64,000 nucleotides of DNA from JAGHEK01 sp044426235 (GTDB lineage: Bacteria; Bacillota; Clostridia; Peptostreptococcales; Peptostreptococcaceae), in NCBI GenBank assembly GCA_044426235.1, contig JAWXUS010000008.1, positions 5,199 to 69,198 on the forward strand. The letters are read 5' to 3'. Within the stretch, counting starts at the first letter, position 1, and the number at the start of each line of letters is the position of its first letter. Below are positions 27,301 to 35,893 of the stretch, in pieces. The position numbers were made by a program, and so were the translations under genes. The notes beneath the pieces were generated by a model. That model did not search any database and was not told the origin of the DNA. It saw only the letters and a list, made by a program, of their open reading frames with translations.

Positions 27301-28173
27301 CTACATTTCATCTAAGAACTTTTTAAGTTCATCTTCTGAATAATTATATTTTACATTACAGAATTGGCAGCCAACTTCTGCACCTTTATCTTCTTCTATT
27401 ATTTCAGTTAAACTTTTCTTTCCTATTGAAATTAAAACTTCTCCAACTCTTTCTTTTGAACAATCACATTCAAATTTAACATCTATTTTATCAAGTATTT
27501 TATGATTAAGACCTTCAAGTGCAATGTTTAACATATCTTCAGGACTTTTTCCTTCACTTAACATAGTAGTTATTGAACTTAAATTTGCTATATTATTTTC
27601 AAGTTTTTCAATAGTTTCTTCAGTAGCATCTGGAAGTAATTGAATTATAAGTCCTCCTGCATTACTAACTTCGTATTCACTAGTTAAAACACCAAGTGCT
27701 ACAATCGAAGGAGTTTGCTCTGATAATGCAAAGTAGTGAGTAAAATCTTCTGCAATTTCTCCACTAACTAAAGGATATGCTCCATTATACGGTTCTCTTA
27801 ACCCTAAATCTTTTATAACTGTAACCACTCCATTAGTTCCAACTGCTGCTGCAACATTTAACTTTCCATTTTCATAATCTTCAACAACAACTTGTGGATT
27901 TTGAACGTAACCTTTAACAATACCTTTACTATCTGAAGTAGTAAGAATTGTTCCAAGCGGTCCTCCACCTCTTATTATTACAGAAACTTTATCACCTTCA
28001 TTTTTCATCATAAGTCCCATAATGCTAGTTGCAGTTAAAGTTCTTCCAAGTGCTGCAGTTGCAACTTTACTAGTTTCGTGGAAAGTTCTAGATTTTTCTA
28101 CCATATCTGTTGTTATTGATGCAAATGCTCTTATTTGCCCATTTCCTGCCGTTGCTCTTAATGTATAGTCCAT
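27301..28173 (-). CDS. hslO: Redox-regulated chaperone Hsp33
   Basis: The 290-residue cytosolic holdase is activated by oxidation. The C-terminal zinc centre is complete: C-D-C at about residue 236 and C-Q-F-C at about 266. The N-terminal domain starts with the family motif A-T-A-G-N-G-Q-I-R-A-F-A. When oxidants release the zinc and form disulfides, Hsp33 binds unfolded proteins. The start follows GGGAGG. It heads a short run (methyltransferase, spore protein) on the same strand but has its own terminator. Confidence 0.97.
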   Translation of the reverse strand: MDYTLRATAGNGQIRAFASITTDMVEKSRTFHETSKVATAALGRTLTATSIMGLMMKNEGDKVSVIIRGGGPLGTILTTSDSKGIVKGYVQNPQVVVEDYENGKLNVAAAVGTNGVVTVIKDLGLREPYNGAYPLVSGEIAEDFTHYFALSEQTPSIVALGVLTSEYEVSNAGGLIIQLLPDATEETIEKLENNIANLSSITTMLSEGKSPEDMLNIALEGLNHKILDKIDVKFECDCSKERVGEVLISIGKKSLTEIIEEDKGAEVGCQFCNVKYNYSEDELKKFLDEM

Positions 28174-28202
28174 TTCTTTTCCTCCCAGTATGTAATTAGA
28201 AA

Positions 28203-28949
28203 TTATTTTTTTCCTACAAAAAATATTCTTTCACTTTCTTTTTGTGGTTTATCAAAATTAAAGTCTGAGAAAACTTCAATATCTGTAAACCCTGCGAATT
28301 TTAAGAATGTTTTTATTTCTCTTTCAGTATATGCTCTTTGTTTGTGAGTTTCTGTAAATTTATCATATTTTCCATTTTCATCTTTAACGAAAAATGCAAG
28401 TTCCATATCAACTAGATTTTCTTCTTCATCAAAGTAATTTTGCCACATATAAGAAATATTGTCTCTGTTTTCTCCATAAATATTATTTCCTAATGTAGTA
28501 GATAATTTAAAAAATGAACTAATATCAAAAATAAATAATCCATCTTTTCTTAAAAGTTCATACACCTTAGAAAAACAATTTTCCATTTCATCATCATAAC
28601 TTAAGTAGTTAAATCCATCGCAACCACAAAGAACACAATCAATATTTTCAACATCAAACTCAAGCTCTCCAATATCTTGTTGAAGAAGAACAAGTTCAAC
28701 ATCTTCCTTTTGTGCCTTCTCACGTGCAACATTTAACATTTCAAAAGAAATATCAATACCTGCAATATCATAGCCTTTTTTAGTCAATGGAATAGTCAAA
28801 TTTCCAGTTCCACAAGCAAGTTCAAGTATATTTTGTACTTTAGTATCTTTTCTTTTTATTATTTCCTCTATATAATCTACCCACTTACCATAATCAACAT
28901 CATTCATTAATTCGTCGTAGATAAATGCGAAATCATTGTATTGATTCAT
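28203..28949 (-). CDS. Class I SAM-dependent methyltransferase
   Basis: The 248-residue protein has a Rossmann methyltransferase fold: motif I I-L-E-L-A-C-G-T-G-N-L-T (about residue 40), the acidic loop I-A-G-I-D-I-S-F-E-M-L (about 62-72) and L-L-Q-Q-D-I near residue 90. Proteins of this group (Y-N-D-F-A-x-x-Y-D-x-L-M at the start) are widespread in Firmicutes, often with an unknown substrate. The start MNQYNDFA follows GGAGAAAG and lies inside the end of the spore-protein gene (17-nt overlap in another frame), suggesting translational coupling. Confidence 0.85.
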   Translation of the reverse strand: MNQYNDFAFIYDELMNDVDYGKWVDYIEEIIKRKDTKVQNILELACGTGNLTIPLTKKGYDIAGIDISFEMLNVAREKAQKEDVELVLLQQDIGELEFDVENIDCVLCGCDGFNYLSYDDEMENCFSKVYELLRKDGLFIFDISSFFKLSTTLGNNIYGENRDNISYMWQNYFDEEENLVDMELAFFVKDENGKYDKFTETHKQRAYTEREIKTFLKFAGFTDIEVFSDFNFDKPQKESERIFFVGKK

Positions 28950-29130
28950 TCTCTTTCTCCATTTTCTTTTGCTTTTTCTTCCTTGAAGTAAGCATTCCAC
29001 CAATTTTTCCAGCTTCCTTTGCAGTAAGACCTGCCCACCCAAGTTCACTAACTTTATCCATTAAACCTAATTCATTTGCTATTTCGTATTTCATTATATC
29101 ATTATCTGTAAGTTTTTTCATTTTTTTCAT
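28933..29130 (-). CDS. Alpha/beta-type small acid-soluble spore protein
   Basis: The 65-residue protein matches the SASP alpha/beta family in its core: K-Y-E-I-A-N-E-L-G-L-M-D-K-V, then G-W-A-G-L-T-A-K-E-A-G-K-I-G-G-M-L and a basic tail. The two conserved blocks (E-I-A-x-E-L-G and G-x-I-G-G) are those by which these proteins coat and protect spore DNA; the first normally holds the GPR protease site. The C-terminal tail is unusually Lys-rich. The start MKKMKKL has AAGGAG 10 nt upstream. A forespore (sigma-G) promoter was not identified by eye. This is direct evidence for an endospore former. Confidence 0.85.
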   Translation of the reverse strand: MKKMKKLTDNDIMKYEIANELGLMDKVSELGWAGLTAKEAGKIGGMLTSRKKKQKKMEKENESIQ

Positions 29131-29203
29131 TAAAATCACACTCCTTATAATTATATTTTTATCAAGATTAATAAATTTATACAATTATTTTAGGGGTATT
29201 GGG

Positions 29204-30316
29204 TTATTTCATAGATTTTTTATATTTTAATAAGTCTATAAAGTGATTTATACCATTAAGTAAAACTTCTTCATCAAAATTAAAATTACAGTTATGAAGT
29301 CCACTAGTAAAGTCTTTATCCGTGTCTTTTGAACCTAGCATAAAGAATAATCCTTTAACTGCTTTTTGATAGAAAGAAAAATCTTCTGAAATCATAAGAG
29401 GATCAAGTTCAATTACTCTATCTTCTCCAACTGATTTTATAAATTCTCTAGTAAGATTTTTATCATTGTAAACTGCAGGATAATCGTCATTTATACAAAC
29501 GTCAATTTTACAATTATACATTACCTCAGCCCCCCTACAAATTTCTCTAACTCTATCTTTCATTTTATCATAAAGTTCAGGCTTAAAAGTTCTAATAGTT
29601 CCTTCTAATTTAACTTTTTCTGCTATTATATTTCTTCTACTTCCTCCGTTTATAACACCAATACTTAAAACTGATGCATCAACTGGACTTACGTTCCTTG
29701 AAACTATAGTTTGAAGATTTGTAACTAAATTTGCGGCAACAACTACTCCATCAATACCATTTTGTGGCATAGCACCGTGACCACTCTTTGCAGTTATATC
29801 AATTTCAAAATCACCAACTTGTGCTAGGAAATATTCCTCACGAACTCCAACTAAACCAGTTTCAATCTCTGGATAAATATGAAGTCCATAAATTTCATCA
29901 ACATTATACTTTTTAAGAACTCCTTCATTAACTAAAAGTTCTGCCCCACCTGGTCCTTCTTCTGCCGGTTGGAATATAAATACTATATTATCAACTATTT
30001 TATCTCTATTAAGACTTAAATACTCAATAAATCCAAGTAATATACTTATGTGTGCATCGTGTCCACAAACGTGTTTAACTCCATCTTCAGTCATTAAACC
30101 ATCAATATCTGCACGAAAAGCTATAGTTTTTTTACCTTCACTACCTTTTATTATTCCAGTAGTAGCAGTGCCAATAAATGTATCGTACTCAATATTTATT
30201 CTCTCTAAATTTTCTCTTATATAAGATGCAGTCTTAAATTCTTGTAGACCTTCTTCTGCAATAGTATTTAAATATTTTCTATGATTATAAATAGTTTCTC
30301 TTAAATTATTTAACAT
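29204..30316 (-). CDS. M20-family amidohydrolase
   Basis: The 370-residue metallohydrolase is related to hippurate, IAA-amino-acid and N-acetyl-diaminopimelate hydrolases. It shows the N-terminal R-x-x-I-x-x-x-R/K-x-L-x-x-I-A-E-x-G-L/E-x-x-E pattern, the metal-binding G-H-D-A-H (about residue 85), E-E-G-P-G-G near 118, a dimerisation domain (about 165-275) and the late histidine of G-L-H-N-C-N. The likely reaction is removal of an acyl group from an amino acid or short peptide; the exact substrate is unclear. The start follows TTGGAGGG. No neighbour points to a pathway. Confidence 0.88.
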   Translation of the reverse strand: MLNNLRETIYNHRKYLNTIAEEGLQEFKTASYIRENLERINIEYDTFIGTATTGIIKGSEGKKTIAFRADIDGLMTEDGVKHVCGHDAHISILLGFIEYLSLNRDKIVDNIVFIFQPAEEGPGGAELLVNEGVLKKYNVDEIYGLHIYPEIETGLVGVREEYFLAQVGDFEIDITAKSGHGAMPQNGIDGVVVAANLVTNLQTIVSRNVSPVDASVLSIGVINGGSRRNIIAEKVKLEGTIRTFKPELYDKMKDRVREICRGAEVMYNCKIDVCINDDYPAVYNDKNLTREFIKSVGEDRVIELDPLMISEDFSFYQKAVKGLFFMLGSKDTDKDFTSGLHNCNFNFDEEVLLNGINHFIDLLKYKKSMK

Positions 30317-30348
30317 TATTACCCTCCAAAATTACATTTACTTTTATT

Positions 30349-30388
30349 ATACACAAAAGACGTAGAATATGAAACATTCTACGCCTTT
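30349..30388 (-). terminator. Terminator of the SLH-anchored phosphodiesterase gene
   Basis: The stem GACGTAGAAT / ATTCTACGCC (30359-30368 with 30376-30385, one G-U pair) is followed on the minus strand by CTTTTGTG. Confidence 0.75.
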
Positions 30389-30407
30389 TTATAATTAAAT
30401 TTTACTA

Positions 30408-32939
30408 TTATCTACTTAACATTACTAAAGCTTCTGCTCTAGTTAAAAGTCCATTTGGTCTGAATGTATTGTCTTCAAATCCAGTTATAACTCCTGAATT
30501 ACTTAAAGAGTTTATAGTTGAATCAACCCAAGCTGGAATAGTTGCATCATCTTTGAATGAAGTTTTACTATCAACTTGAACTCCATTAACAACTATATCA
30601 GAACTTGTTCCATTAAATGCTACAAAGTTTCCGTTTGCATCTTCTGAAGTGAATTTAGAAACATTAGCAGTTTTAAATGTAGTGTGTGCATTTGCTATCA
30701 TCATAGCAGCTTCTGCTCTTGTAGTATTAGTATTTGGAATAAAAGTATTATCTCCATATCCATTTACAATACCTAAGTTTTTAAGTGCATTAACGTATCC
30801 GTAGTGCCAATTTCCAACAACAACATCACTAAAGCTATTTCCACTTTGAACTTCTTCAACTCCAAAAGTAGTAGCAACCATTTTAGCAAGTTCAGAACGA
30901 GTAACATAATCATTTGGTCTAAATTCTGTTGAATTATCAACTATCCCTTTATCCATAGCATCTAATATAACATCTTTCGCCCAGTGATTATCAAAATCTG
31001 TTGGTATAGTGTTTAAGTCATAAGAATACTTAACATTTCCATTTTCTAAAGTTTCTACAGGCTTTATATTGTCATTTTCTCTAAGAACAGTTTTAGCTTC
31101 TTCTTTTGCAGTGAATACAACGTTAGCATTAGTATTAATACCTTTTATACTCCAGTTATTATCAGCCTTAACATCTATTGTTCCAAATGATTTAATATAT
31201 TCCATTATAGTCATTCTATTTTCATCAGTTGATTCAAATACCGTTTCTCCATCAATTATACCAGGGAATGCTCCACCTGCTCTATAATTGTTAGTTGCAA
31301 CTAAGAATTCTTGATCTAAGTCTATTGGACTTCCATTATATTCTAAGTTAACTATTCTTGAAGTATTTGGATTAACTAAGTTTCCATTTTGATCATACTT
31401 ATTTTCTTTAGTAACATCTACTTCATAAGTTACGCCATCTATAGTGTCAAAGTTAAATGCTCTAAAGTCTGGATTTATTAATTGTTGTTCTTCAGTTGAA
31501 TTAGGATCTATAGTATTATACATTCCAGATGTCATCTCTAACCATTCTTTAACTTGCGCTCCAGTTAATTTTAAAACAGTTATAGTATTATCATATAAGT
31601 AAACATTAGCTAAATCTTTCATAACTAAATCACCTTCTTCTAAAGCTATACCAACTCTAAATGGTGCAGCAGAAGATAATATTGGTAGATCTTTATATTC
31701 GTCAAATTCTCCGGCCTTAACTTTTTCTTCTAAATACCATTTTTGTGCATCAGATATTAATTGAACTGCATTACTATCTCTAACTAATGCAAGATAAGTT
31801 TCTATTACACTAGCATTTTTTCCAACTGGAGTATTTATATAATCAAGTGTAGCTTGATGTGCATTCATTAAAGTTTCATTTTCAGTTATTAATGGACTAT
31901 TTTTAGGCTTTAATTCTGATACTAATCTCAGTTCAGTAGTACTCTCATCATCATTTATAGTCCATTTTCCATTTTCCATAACTAATTTTAAGTCAACTAC
32001 ACCTAAAGCATTTCCTGCATTACCAGGCTTCACAATTTGAATTCCATTTACAGTATCATGTGCTAATCTGTGACTGTGACCAGATACTATAACATCTAAT
32101 CCTTCAACTTGAGTTAATTGAAGTGCAGCTTGCTCTTCACCTTCTATATGTTCAGTTCCAAAACCAAATCCAGAGTGTGCAAGTGCAACTACTATATCAA
32201 CGTCTTCTTCCTCTTTTAATATTTTACTTACTTTATCTGCTGAATTTTTTATATCTTCAACTTGAACTTTACCATCTAAATGTTGCTTATCCCAATTAAG
32301 TATTTGAGGAGGAACAAATCCTGTGATACCAATTTTTACAACTTGTTCATTTCCATTATCATCGATTATAGTTTCATCTAAAACAACATATTGATCAAAT
32401 AATGGATTACCTTCCATATCGTAAGTATTAGCACTTACAAAACTAGTATTGAAAACTTCTTTATCAGTTATTTGATTTATAAAGTCCATTCCATAGTTAA
32501 ATTCGTGATTTCCTGCAGTTGTAGCATCAAATCCTAATAAATCTAACGCTTCATATATTGGATACTTTTCTCCTGGCTTAGTTCTTGTTTCTTCGTTCAT
32601 AGCAAAAACATTCGCTAAAGGAGTTCCTTGAATTGTATCTCCATTATCAACTAATATTAAATTATCTATTTTTTCGTTTTCACTTTGATTAACTTCAGCT
32701 TTAGCTTCTTCAATTAAAGTTGCAACTCTTGATAAACCTATATTTGGATTTTGTACATCTTGATAGTAATCATAATCCATAAGATTTGCGTGTAAATCTG
32801 TTATAGCTAAAACACGAAAATCTGCAGTTATCTTTTCGTTTGATATTTCCTCAGTTTTATTTTGTGCAAAAACCGGAACTAAACTTTGTGCACCCATTAT
32901 TGCAGTTAAAGCTATTGCTTTTAATTTATTATTCATCAT
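30408..32939 (-). CDS. S-layer-anchored 2',3'-cyclic-nucleotide phosphodiesterase/3'-nucleotidase (CpdB type)
   Basis: The 843-residue secreted protein has a signal peptide (about 1-26, cut after V-F-A-Q). A calcineurin-like metallophosphatase domain follows, with D-L-H-A-N-L-M-D-Y-D-Y-Y (about 49), D-N-G-D-T-I-Q-G (about 99) and G-N-H-E-F-N-Y-G (about 142); D-Y-D-Y-Y after the first motif is typical of CpdB rather than UshA. The 5'-nucleotidase C-terminal domain spans about 370-600. The C-terminus carries three SLH repeats (about 655-843), which bind pyruvylated cell-wall polymer. Likely role: releasing phosphate and nucleosides from extracellular nucleotides. PstS, 4.5 kb away, could take up the phosphate (inference). 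Confidence 0.92.
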   Translation of the reverse strand: MMNNKLKAIALTAIMGAQSLVPVFAQNKTEEISNEKITADFRVLAITDLHANLMDYDYYQDVQNPNIGLSRVATLIEEAKAEVNQSENEKIDNLILVDNGDTIQGTPLANVFAMNEETRTKPGEKYPIYEALDLLGFDATTAGNHEFNYGMDFINQITDKEVFNTSFVSANTYDMEGNPLFDQYVVLDETIIDDNGNEQVVKIGITGFVPPQILNWDKQHLDGKVQVEDIKNSADKVSKILKEEEDVDIVVALAHSGFGFGTEHIEGEEQAALQLTQVEGLDVIVSGHSHRLAHDTVNGIQIVKPGNAGNALGVVDLKLVMENGKWTINDDESTTELRLVSELKPKNSPLITENETLMNAHQATLDYINTPVGKNASVIETYLALVRDSNAVQLISDAQKWYLEEKVKAGEFDEYKDLPILSSAAPFRVGIALEEGDLVMKDLANVYLYDNTITVLKLTGAQVKEWLEMTSGMYNTIDPNSTEEQQLINPDFRAFNFDTIDGVTYEVDVTKENKYDQNGNLVNPNTSRIVNLEYNGSPIDLDQEFLVATNNYRAGGAFPGIIDGETVFESTDENRMTIMEYIKSFGTIDVKADNNWSIKGINTNANVVFTAKEEAKTVLRENDNIKPVETLENGNVKYSYDLNTIPTDFDNHWAKDVILDAMDKGIVDNSTEFRPNDYVTRSELAKMVATTFGVEEVQSGNSFSDVVVGNWHYGYVNALKNLGIVNGYGDNTFIPNTNTTRAEAAMMIANAHTTFKTANVSKFTSEDANGNFVAFNGTSSDIVVNGVQVDSKTSFKDDATIPAWVDSTINSLSNSGVITGFEDNTFRPNGLLTRAEALVMLSR

Positions 32940-33047
32940 AAATTCTCCCCGATATATTTTGTCATTTTAACTTAACACTTCTAATATATGATACAACACG
33001 AATTAATTTTTGTAAATATAAAAAAATATTTTTATGATATTATTTGT

Positions 33048-33088
33048 CGAAAAAAATAACACCCAAACTATAAACTATAATTTGAGTG
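33048..33088 (-). terminator. Terminator of hpt
   Basis: The stem CACCCAAA / TTTGAGTG (33060-33067 with 33081-33088, one G-U pair) is followed on the minus strand by TTATTTTTTT. Confidence 0.75.
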
Positions 33089-33095
33089 CCTATTA

Positions 33096-33635
33096 TTATC
33101 TATCTTCGTTAGTTACATTAAACACGTATGGAATATTTCTATAATAATCTCCAAAGTTTAATCCATATCCTACAACAAACTTATCTTCTATTTCAAATCC
33201 ACAGTAATCAGGCACTAAATCTACCTTTCTTCTAACTGGCTTATCAAGTAAAACGCAGCTCTTTATGCTTTTTGGATTTCTTTTTTGTAAGTGATTTATA
33301 ACACTATGCATAGTAAGTGCAGAATCTGTTATATCATCTACTATTAATATGTCATATCCTTCAAGATCACCTTTTATATCAGTTACCACTTCAACAGTCC
33401 CAGAACTCTCCTCTGAGTTACCATAGCTTGAAGTTGTCATAAATTCGATTTTAGTTGGTACAGTTATTTCTCTAACTAAATCTGCACAAAATATAAAACT
33501 TCCCTTTAAAAGAGATACTACAAGTAGATTTTTGTCCTTATAGTCGTTTGATATTTCACTACCTAATTCCTTTAGTCTTGAGTCTATTTGCTCCTTTGAA
33601 CATAACACTTCCCATTTTTTAGTTTCTATATTCAT
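33096..33635 (-). CDS. hpt: Hypoxanthine phosphoribosyltransferase
   Basis: The 179-residue purine-salvage enzyme converts hypoxanthine or guanine plus PRPP to IMP or GMP. It shows V-S-L-L-K-G-S-F-I-F near residue 45 and the PRPP loop I-L-I-V-D-D-I-T-D-S-A-L-T (about 100), which has Ala where Gly is usual in D-S-G-x-T. The C-terminal hood motif V-V-G-Y-G-L-N-F-G-D-Y-Y-R is present. The start MNIETKKW follows AAGGAG; the upstream extension to 33695 has no ribosome site. It is monocistronic, between two SLH protein genes. Confidence 0.95.
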   Translation of the reverse strand: MNIETKKWEVLCSKEQIDSRLKELGSEISNDYKDKNLLVVSLLKGSFIFCADLVREITVPTKIEFMTTSSYGNSEESSGTVEVVTDIKGDLEGYDILIVDDITDSALTMHSVINHLQKRNPKSIKSCVLLDKPVRRKVDLVPDYCGFEIEDKFVVGYGLNFGDYYRNIPYVFNVTNEDR

Positions 33636-33725
33636 AAGTTTCTCCTTAAAATAGTGTAATACTTTAATTTTATAAGAAAATAGATAACTTTGCAAGTAAA
33701 AAAACTTATAAAAATTAAAATTTAG

Positions 33726-33763
33726 ACAAAAAAATTACCCCCTAGAATAAATCTAGAGAGTAA
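33726..33763 (-). terminator. Terminator of the S-layer protein gene
   Basis: The 12-bp stem 33735-33746 with 33752-33763 (two G-U pairs, 5-nt loop) is followed on the minus strand by TTTTTTTGTC. Confidence 0.8.
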
Positions 33764-33781
33764 TCTTATTTATATCAAATA

Positions 33782-35422
33782 TTATTTATCAGCTCTTAAT
33801 AACATAACTATTGCTTCAGCTCTAGTTATAGTATTTTGTGGTTTAAAAGTTCCATCTTCATAACCTTCTATAACCTTTTCTTTAGCTAATGCACTTATAG
33901 ACTCATCTGCCCATACTGCTATATCTTTATCATCTTTAAAGTTAGTTACAGTATCAACATGTATAGTTTGACCATTAACTACTACTATTTTCTCAACAAC
34001 ACCATCCATAGCATATGGTACAGCATTAACTCCTGTAGTATTTAAAGCTTTTACTTGTAAATCATATATAGCTGCTATCATCTTAGCTGCTTCTTGTCTA
34101 GTTATTTGTCCAGATGGCTTGAATGATCCATCTTCGTATCCATTTATTATAGTCCCTGGTATATTAGTAGCATTATATAATGCTGCTATATACTTGTAGT
34201 GCCAATTAGATTCTACTACATCATTAAATGGTACATTCATATTCTTAACAGATTCATCTGAAGTATCAAGTCCAAATACTGTACAAACTATTTTAGCAAA
34301 TTCAGCTCTAGTTATTTCATCTTGAGGTCTGAAAGTTTCTGAATTATCTATATATCCATTTAACATAGCATCAAATATAAAGTCTTTAGCCCAGTTCATA
34401 TGTCCATAATCAGTATCATCTAAGTTTGGCATATCAAGAACTAAACTCTTAACCATATCATCTAAATCATCTAAAGTTAAAGTTATTATAGGAGTATTAT
34501 AATTTATTAATCCTCTACTATCAACTTTAAATACTTCAACTACAATAGAATTCTTTCCATTTTCATGTATTTTGAAATCTATTAATTCAGAATTTTGTTC
34601 GAATCTATATTTTAAAGCATTTAATGTATAGTAAACTTGTCTTTGCTCATCAGAAGTTAATTGTCTCATATGAGTTCCTTCTGCTCCAGACCAGTCTGAT
34701 ACTAAATCATTAAAACTTATTCTTATAGAAGATGAAGTAGTAACTCCGTTTATTTGATCTATAGTATTATTAACTCTAACTATTTGACCATTGAAGTATG
34801 CATTAACACTAGTTAATCCTTCAACTAAAGTATCTACTAACGTAGCTAACTTATCTTCTTCTGGAAGAACCATTTCACCTAAGAAATCAGAGTATTGTAT
34901 AGTAACAACTTTTTGTTGAGTTCCTTTAGTTAATGTGATTATTTTTTCAGACCAAGCGAATCCTGGTAATGTATGTCTAGACATTAATCTAGTTTGTTCT
35001 TGCTTAGTCCATCCAGCTTGAACATGAGATTCTATTAATGCTTCTGTAGCTGCTAATCTAGCTCTTTCGTTATGCATAATAGTTGCATCTGTAGTGCTTT
35101 GATTTTTAGCAACATCTATAAAAGTTATTTTATCAAATGCTGCATTATCTTCATGCTTTTCAACATCTAACACTTTTACGTTCTCATAACCTTTCTTTAA
35201 AGTATGAGATGCAGTATTAGCTGCAGTAGCTCCATTAAAATCATATAAATTTATTCTTGTTTCAGTATCAACTTCTCCATATCCTGATGCTTTTCTTGCA
35301 TCTAATACTGTAGTTGATTGTAATTCAGCTAATCCAGTTACTAATGAATCATTAGCAAATGCAGGTACAACTGTTCCGAATGCCATAGCTGCTGCCATAG
35401 CTGTTGATAATTGTTTCTTCAT
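33782..35422 (-). CDS. S-layer-type surface protein with three C-terminal SLH domains
   Basis: The 546-residue secreted protein has a signal peptide (about 1-23, ending V-P-A-F-A). About 330 residues of unrecognised, probably mixed alpha/beta sequence follow, and three SLH domains fill residues about 345-546 (N-W-A-K-D-F-I-F-D-A-M, N-W-H-Y-K-Y-I-A-A-L, W-A-D-E-S-I-S-A-L, each followed by G-Y/F-x-D-G-x-F-x-P). SLH domains attach proteins to pyruvylated wall polymers. The long 5' leader, clear promoter and strong ribosome site (GGAGGG) suggest high expression, so this could be the main S-layer subunit; that is an inference. Confidence 0.88.
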   Translation of the reverse strand: MKKQLSTAMAAAMAFGTVVPAFANDSLVTGLAELQSTTVLDARKASGYGEVDTETRINLYDFNGATAANTASHTLKKGYENVKVLDVEKHEDNAAFDKITFIDVAKNQSTTDATIMHNERARLAATEALIESHVQAGWTKQEQTRLMSRHTLPGFAWSEKIITLTKGTQQKVVTIQYSDFLGEMVLPEEDKLATLVDTLVEGLTSVNAYFNGQIVRVNNTIDQINGVTTSSSIRISFNDLVSDWSGAEGTHMRQLTSDEQRQVYYTLNALKYRFEQNSELIDFKIHENGKNSIVVEVFKVDSRGLINYNTPIITLTLDDLDDMVKSLVLDMPNLDDTDYGHMNWAKDFIFDAMLNGYIDNSETFRPQDEITRAEFAKIVCTVFGLDTSDESVKNMNVPFNDVVESNWHYKYIAALYNATNIPGTIINGYEDGSFKPSGQITRQEAAKMIAAIYDLQVKALNTTGVNAVPYAMDGVVEKIVVVNGQTIHVDTVTNFKDDKDIAVWADESISALAKEKVIEGYEDGTFKPQNTITRAEAIVMLLRADK

Positions 35423-35501
35423 TATTGTATTCCCTCCAATATATTATAATTGCTCATTTTATCTCTACGCCACATTAAAAATCTAAAAATTAAGATATTG
35501 T

Positions 35502-35550
35502 ATGTATTCCTTACTACAAAAGCTTAAATAACGGCTTTATGTATTCCTCA
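35502..35550. repeat. Two copies of a 12-nt motif in the S-layer gene leader
   Basis: ATGTATTCCTCA occurs at 35539-35550 and, with one change (CTTA), at 35502-35513. Further exact copies lie at 35747-35758 and 36197-36208, all in the same orientation. On the minus strand each reads TGAGGAATACAT, an anti-SD-complementary GAGG followed by a common extension. The S-layer ribosome site itself (GGAGGGAATACA) is related. Confidence 0.6.
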
Positions 35551-35555
35551 AAATA

Positions 35556-35584
35556 ATAATACTATACCCCTATATTTTTTGCAA
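35556..35584 (-). promoter_or_regulatory. Sigma-A promoter of the S-layer protein gene
   Basis: TTGCAA, a 17-nt spacer and TATTAT are read on the minus strand. They predict a start near 35549 and a leader of about 125 nt. The rest of the region from 35590 to 35700 is very AT-rich with no other recognised element. Confidence 0.55.
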
Positions 35585-35721
35585 TGCTTTTTTGAAACTT
35601 TTTTGTAAATTTATTATTTTTTAGAATTTATACATTTTTTATCTAATTAATTATTTATATATTTATAAAGCAATTTTAATTTTAGGTTTATTTTTTTATA
35701 GTTTTAAGTTATAATGGTAAT

Positions 35722-35826
35722 ACGTTAGAAAGATTTTATCTCTCTAATGTATTCCTCAACTTAAAGTGCGTTTACGCATTTTAAAAATTTCTAACTAAAG
35801 GACTTACTTTTGTAAGTCCTTTTTTT
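35722..35826 (+). ncRNA. Candidate structured RNA with intrinsic terminator
   Basis: A TATAAT box at 35710-35715 precedes about 105 nt with strong structure. A closing helix pairs GTTAGAAA (35724-35731) with TTTCTAAC (35787-35794). An inner hairpin is AAAGTGCG-TTTA-CGCATTTT (about 35763-35782). A terminator AAGGACTTAC-TTTT-GTAAGTCCTT (35799-35822) is followed by a T-run. The exposed strand holds ATGTATTCCTCA, whose CCUC could pair with ribosome sites. It ends about 70 nt before the Met-rich gene, so it may be a leader/riboswitch or an independent small RNA. It matches no class I recognise. Confidence 0.5.
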
Positions 35827-35893
35827 ATTATCATAATACTTGTTTTTCTTGAATAAATTTAATTATAAAATGAATTTTAAAGGAGATAATATT

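Noticed and set aside
35722..35826. Known riboswitch (SAM, preQ1, c-di-GMP, T-box) before the Met-rich gene
   Set aside because: None of the conserved cores of these classes could be found, so it is only reported as an unknown structured RNA.
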